DNA from: Pseudomonas hefeiensis
GTDB lineage: Bacteria; Pseudomonadota; Gammaproteobacteria; Pseudomonadales; Pseudomonadaceae
DNA length: 64,000 nucleotides
Assembly (NCBI RefSeq): GCF_030687835.1
Contig: NZ_CP117449.1
Location: forward strand, 5,208,001 to 5,272,000
Direction: 5' to 3'
Positions 61,530 through 64,000 of the stretch are shown here, one piece after another (within the stretch, counting starts at the first letter, position 1; each line of letters starts with the position of its first letter). The position numbers were made by a program, and so were the translations under genes. The notes below the pieces were generated by a model that was given only the letters and a program-made list of their open reading frames with translations, did not search any database and was not told the DNA's origin.

Positions 61530-63054
61530 TTAAGCTGTTTTTTGGACCCATTGCGCCACCAGCCGATCTAACAAAACAGGAGAATTGCTGATAAATAACT
61601 TAAGCCAATGTGTGCGCTCATCGCTTGGCAATACTCTTGACGAATTCAGAACGGCTCTGCGAGCTTTTCCTCCTAGATTATAAACAGTCGCCTTGTGATT
61701 TCGCACCCACGCCACATTTTTGTTAGTGATCGCAGCCTGAGCTTGGTTTTCAATGTTGGGACCGTTAAAAACAAACGCATATAGCTTCGCCGATTTCAAT
61801 AGATTAGCGTTTTGGGCGATGTACCATTCCAACCAGAAACGGCATATTTGACTGTCGACAGCTGAATTATCAATTATCGCTTCAATGACGGGAAGATTTT
61901 TTTTTGCAAAATCATCATCTGTAACTTCATGAAGATACAATACAACATCATTTATGACGGGGGAAAAAAAGTCGAAATTTGAGAAAATTACAGAGGCAAT
62001 ATTTGATTGCTTGTTACGGCGAGCAGATCTGATAATACTCCTTGCAAGACCTAGATCCAGATATTCGTAGGTGATAATTTTTTCTATTGCCGCCAACAAT
62101 TTAAACTCCAAAATTAATTCCTCATCGTCAATTTCAACCTCTACCTGCTCCATTTCATTAGTATATGCGTTAAAAATCTCCAAGGTTTCAAGGAGCTGAA
62201 CCTTCTCTTCGGCATAATGATTGTGAAGATGTTTCTCAACAAACTCTTTTGAATCCATTAAGAAGGTTTTTTCAGAGGAAACGGTTAGGCGATGATTTTC
62301 ATATAGATACATGGTAAGGCTTTCAAGTACACCGGATAGTTCTCTAGTTGAGTTTGAGAAAATTCGAATATCATCAACATACCGAGTGTGATGCACTCCT
62401 TGGTCTTTCAAGAAACGATCAATATCTATGAATACCGCCTCGGCCATAATGATACTGGCGGCAGGCCCAACCGGAATTCCTTGGGAAGATTTGCTATTTT
62501 GGGTTGAAAGGAAGGTCTCTATATCATCCCCAAGAGGCTTGAGCATCGAGTCAGCGATTTCGATGGCATTGTTTAGACGGTGAAGGTAAATCTGATTATA
62601 GAAGTCAGTGATATCGGTAATTAACACCGTACTATACTGATTGGCTAGCTCTTCCGTCTTTTTGGTAAAATCGGCCCATCCAGATCCTGCACCAAAAAAA
62701 TTTCCGTCTGAAATTTGTAGACGATACGAACAGGCAATGTGCTCTTCGCTGGGTATGCGTGCTTTTTCGACCGCCTCAGTGACTTCGCAAGCCAAGGCGG
62801 TATAAATGACTGAGTCGATAGGTTCAAGTTGATGGACAATTCGAAAACCACCTTTGGGTTTTGCGATGGTCATGGCCCGCGGTTGTGTTACCCACAACTT
62901 AGCAATATTTTTTTGACATCAACTCTTTTTTTACATCGTCCCATTGATACCATAGAGCCTCATACTCGATTGGTTTAGGAAAAAAATCCGAGTCATAGTA
63001 CTTGCTTATATGTTCGCGCGCGAAGTCAAGCGATTTTTCGCTAAGTATGGCCAT
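61530..63054 (-). pseudogene. Reverse transcriptase of abortive-infection/unknown-group type, frameshifted
   Basis: The ATG at 63052-63054 opens MAILSEKSLDFAREHISKYY and on to ELMSKK, stopping at 62899. A one-base change in the A7 run (62908-62914) joins it to the long frame ending at 61530, giving about 507 aa. The long frame alone (from TTG 62897) is 455 aa. RT signatures: KPKGGFRIVHQ, SYRL, catalytic TDITDFY, SQGIPVGPAASIIMAEA and RYVDDIRIF with the YVDD box. The last 250 residues are helical, as in AbiA/AbiK-type and other defence RTs. No maturase or retron motif seen. The exact subgroup is not assignable here. Confidence 0.8.
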
Positions 63055-63198
63055 CGTGTGTATTCTCCATTAACGTTTTAACGTTGTTGTTAATACCTAA
63101 ATCATCCCTCGGTTCGTTGGCTACTATAACTCCTCTTTCCGACTACACTTTTATCTGATCAGTTGTTTCAGTCAGATCACATCCATTTGAAATCTGCC

Positions 63199-63909
63199 TC
63201 ATTGGAAATTTGAAACAATAAACTCAGCTTCATCCACACTTATGAATTCAGCCGCGTGTGTAAGAATCGTTTTGGAGTCTGAAGCAAATGGAAATCCACC
63301 AGCATCAACCCTGATAGCTCTTAGGACTTGGTCTGGTATTTTGGCTGCAACTTTGTATGCTGACCAATATTTAGTATTCATACCTATCGGGCTGTCCCCG
63401 AACGGTAGTTCTTTGTATTCAGCGATATACTTAGAGTACATTTCCTCCGCAAACTTCACGGCCACCCCTTCATCAAGAGAACTCGCAGATATGATTCCAC
63501 CTGTCGGAGCCAGTACAGGGTTCAAGAGATGAATCACCTCGTGAGCAATCTGATAAAATACTCGCTCCCAAGTATTAAATTCAGGGCCTATTTTTATACC
63601 TACATCCAACTCCCCATGGAAAGCAATTATCCGAGAATTAGAGCAAGGGTCTTCAGAACAATATATCGGACGCTTAAAAATTTTCTTTCCGTCGAACTCC
63701 CCATATCTAAATCGAGCGATAGACTTCAAAGCGTCCTGCACGAGGTACATGATGTCAATACTTGGTGAGCTTTCTTGCGTCGGTTGCAAATCACCAACCA
63801 GGTTCAAGGCATTAAGATAACTGACTCTCTTGACTTTCTCGGCGGGAGAATAGTCAGTGTCTTGGATTACTTTTATAAGCGCCGAAATAAATTTCTTAAT
63901 AAGACACAC
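63199..63909 (-). CDS. HExxH metallopeptidase-like protein
   Basis: A 236-aa soluble protein. HEVIH at 123-127 is the zinc-peptidase HExxH motif; Glu147 in LDEGVAVKF, 20 residues later, could be the third ligand as in gluzincins. The N-terminal 60 residues are helical and AT-rich in code. The start is GTG at 63907-63909; no in-frame ATG lies near. It is 144 bp upstream of the reverse transcriptase on the same strand, so the two may share a transcript. Substrate unknown. Confidence 0.65.
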   Translation of the reverse strand: MCLIKKFISALIKVIQDTDYSPAEKVKRVSYLNALNLVGDLQPTQESSPSIDIMYLVQDALKSIARFRYGEFDGKKIFKRPIYCSEDPCSNSRIIAFHGELDVGIKIGPEFNTWERVFYQIAHEVIHLLNPVLAPTGGIISASSLDEGVAVKFAEEMYSKYIAEYKELPFGDSPIGMNTKYWSAYKVAAKIPDQVLRAIRVDAGGFPFASDSKTILTHAAEFISVDEAEFIVSNFQ

Positions 63910-64000
63910 CCCATATTAAATCTACACGTTATTACTTAAAAAAATCAACCAGAAAAAAGTAATTGATCCGTTTACAATGGCAAACCCATTGCAAATAAAT
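63910..64000. other. AT-rich window end
   Basis: The last 91 bp are AT-rich and likely hold the promoter of the peptidase-like gene. I see no gene start. Confidence 0.4.

Noticed and set aside
61530-63054. Retron or group II intron assignment
   Set aside because: No maturase or HNH domain, no intron domain V-like structure and no clear msr/msd seen. The helical C-terminus fits Abi/DRT-type enzymes better.

Overview
The window reads as a chromosomal stretch of a Pseudomonas of the fluorescens type. The evidence is GC-rich codon use, typical pseudomonad gene blocks (rpsP-rimM-trmD-rplS, guaBA, the isc operon, queA-tgt-yajC-secDF), many GTGGGAGC-type extragenic palindromes, and protein sequences that match what I know of this genus. 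Most genes lie on the minus strand. Species assignment is inference.

Layout. 1-4.96 kb: 5' part of hom, then dsbC, xerD, and the ribosomal/tRNA-modification operon rpsP-rimM-trmD-rplS. 5.2-10.5 kb: ffh, a CcsA-like membrane protein, a CNNM/CBS protein and an MFS transporter. 10.6-16.4 kb: a Lon protease, a chagasin-type inhibitor lipoprotein, a lysoplasmalogenase-like protein and cmoAB. 16.6-20.1 kb: tadA and a Tat-exported multicopper oxidase, then a small accessory patch beside the 3' end of guaA. That patch holds a HicA-like/HTH pair whose first gene is frameshifted, and an MFS gene tail. 20.1-33 kb: guaA, guaB, xseA, an M23 endopeptidase, leuA, an omega-amidase/aminotransferase pair and der. 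33.2-41.2 kb: bamB, yfgM-like, hisS, ispG, rodZ, pilF, rlmN and ndk. 41-46.5 kb: the complete isc operon with an IscR site. 46.8-50.6 kb: cysE (frameshifted), trmJ, suhB and a glycine-zipper protein. 50.7-56.3 kb: secF, secD, yajC, tgt, queA and tRNA-Leu(CAA).

56.3-64 kb is accessory DNA beside the tRNA-Leu. It starts with an intact-ended IS21-family element inserted in a palindromic repeat with a 6-bp target duplication. After a 109-aa protein the base composition becomes clearly AT-rich. That part carries a GHKL-ATPase/PD-(D/E)XK-like protein (plus strand), a reverse transcriptase of the abortive-infection/unknown-group type (minus strand, frameshifted in a run of seven A) and an HExxH metallopeptidase-like protein (minus strand). 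I infer a candidate anti-phage defence module and regard it as the most interesting part of the window.

Four genes carry apparent single-base frameshifts (cysE, the HicA-like gene, istB, the reverse transcriptase), all in or beside A-runs. Either homopolymer sequencing errors or true slippage mutations would explain this. Gaps between genes are filled mostly by REP doublets, including a 65/66-bp tandem array after lon, an 18-bp tandem array after suhB and a hexanucleotide repeat after der.
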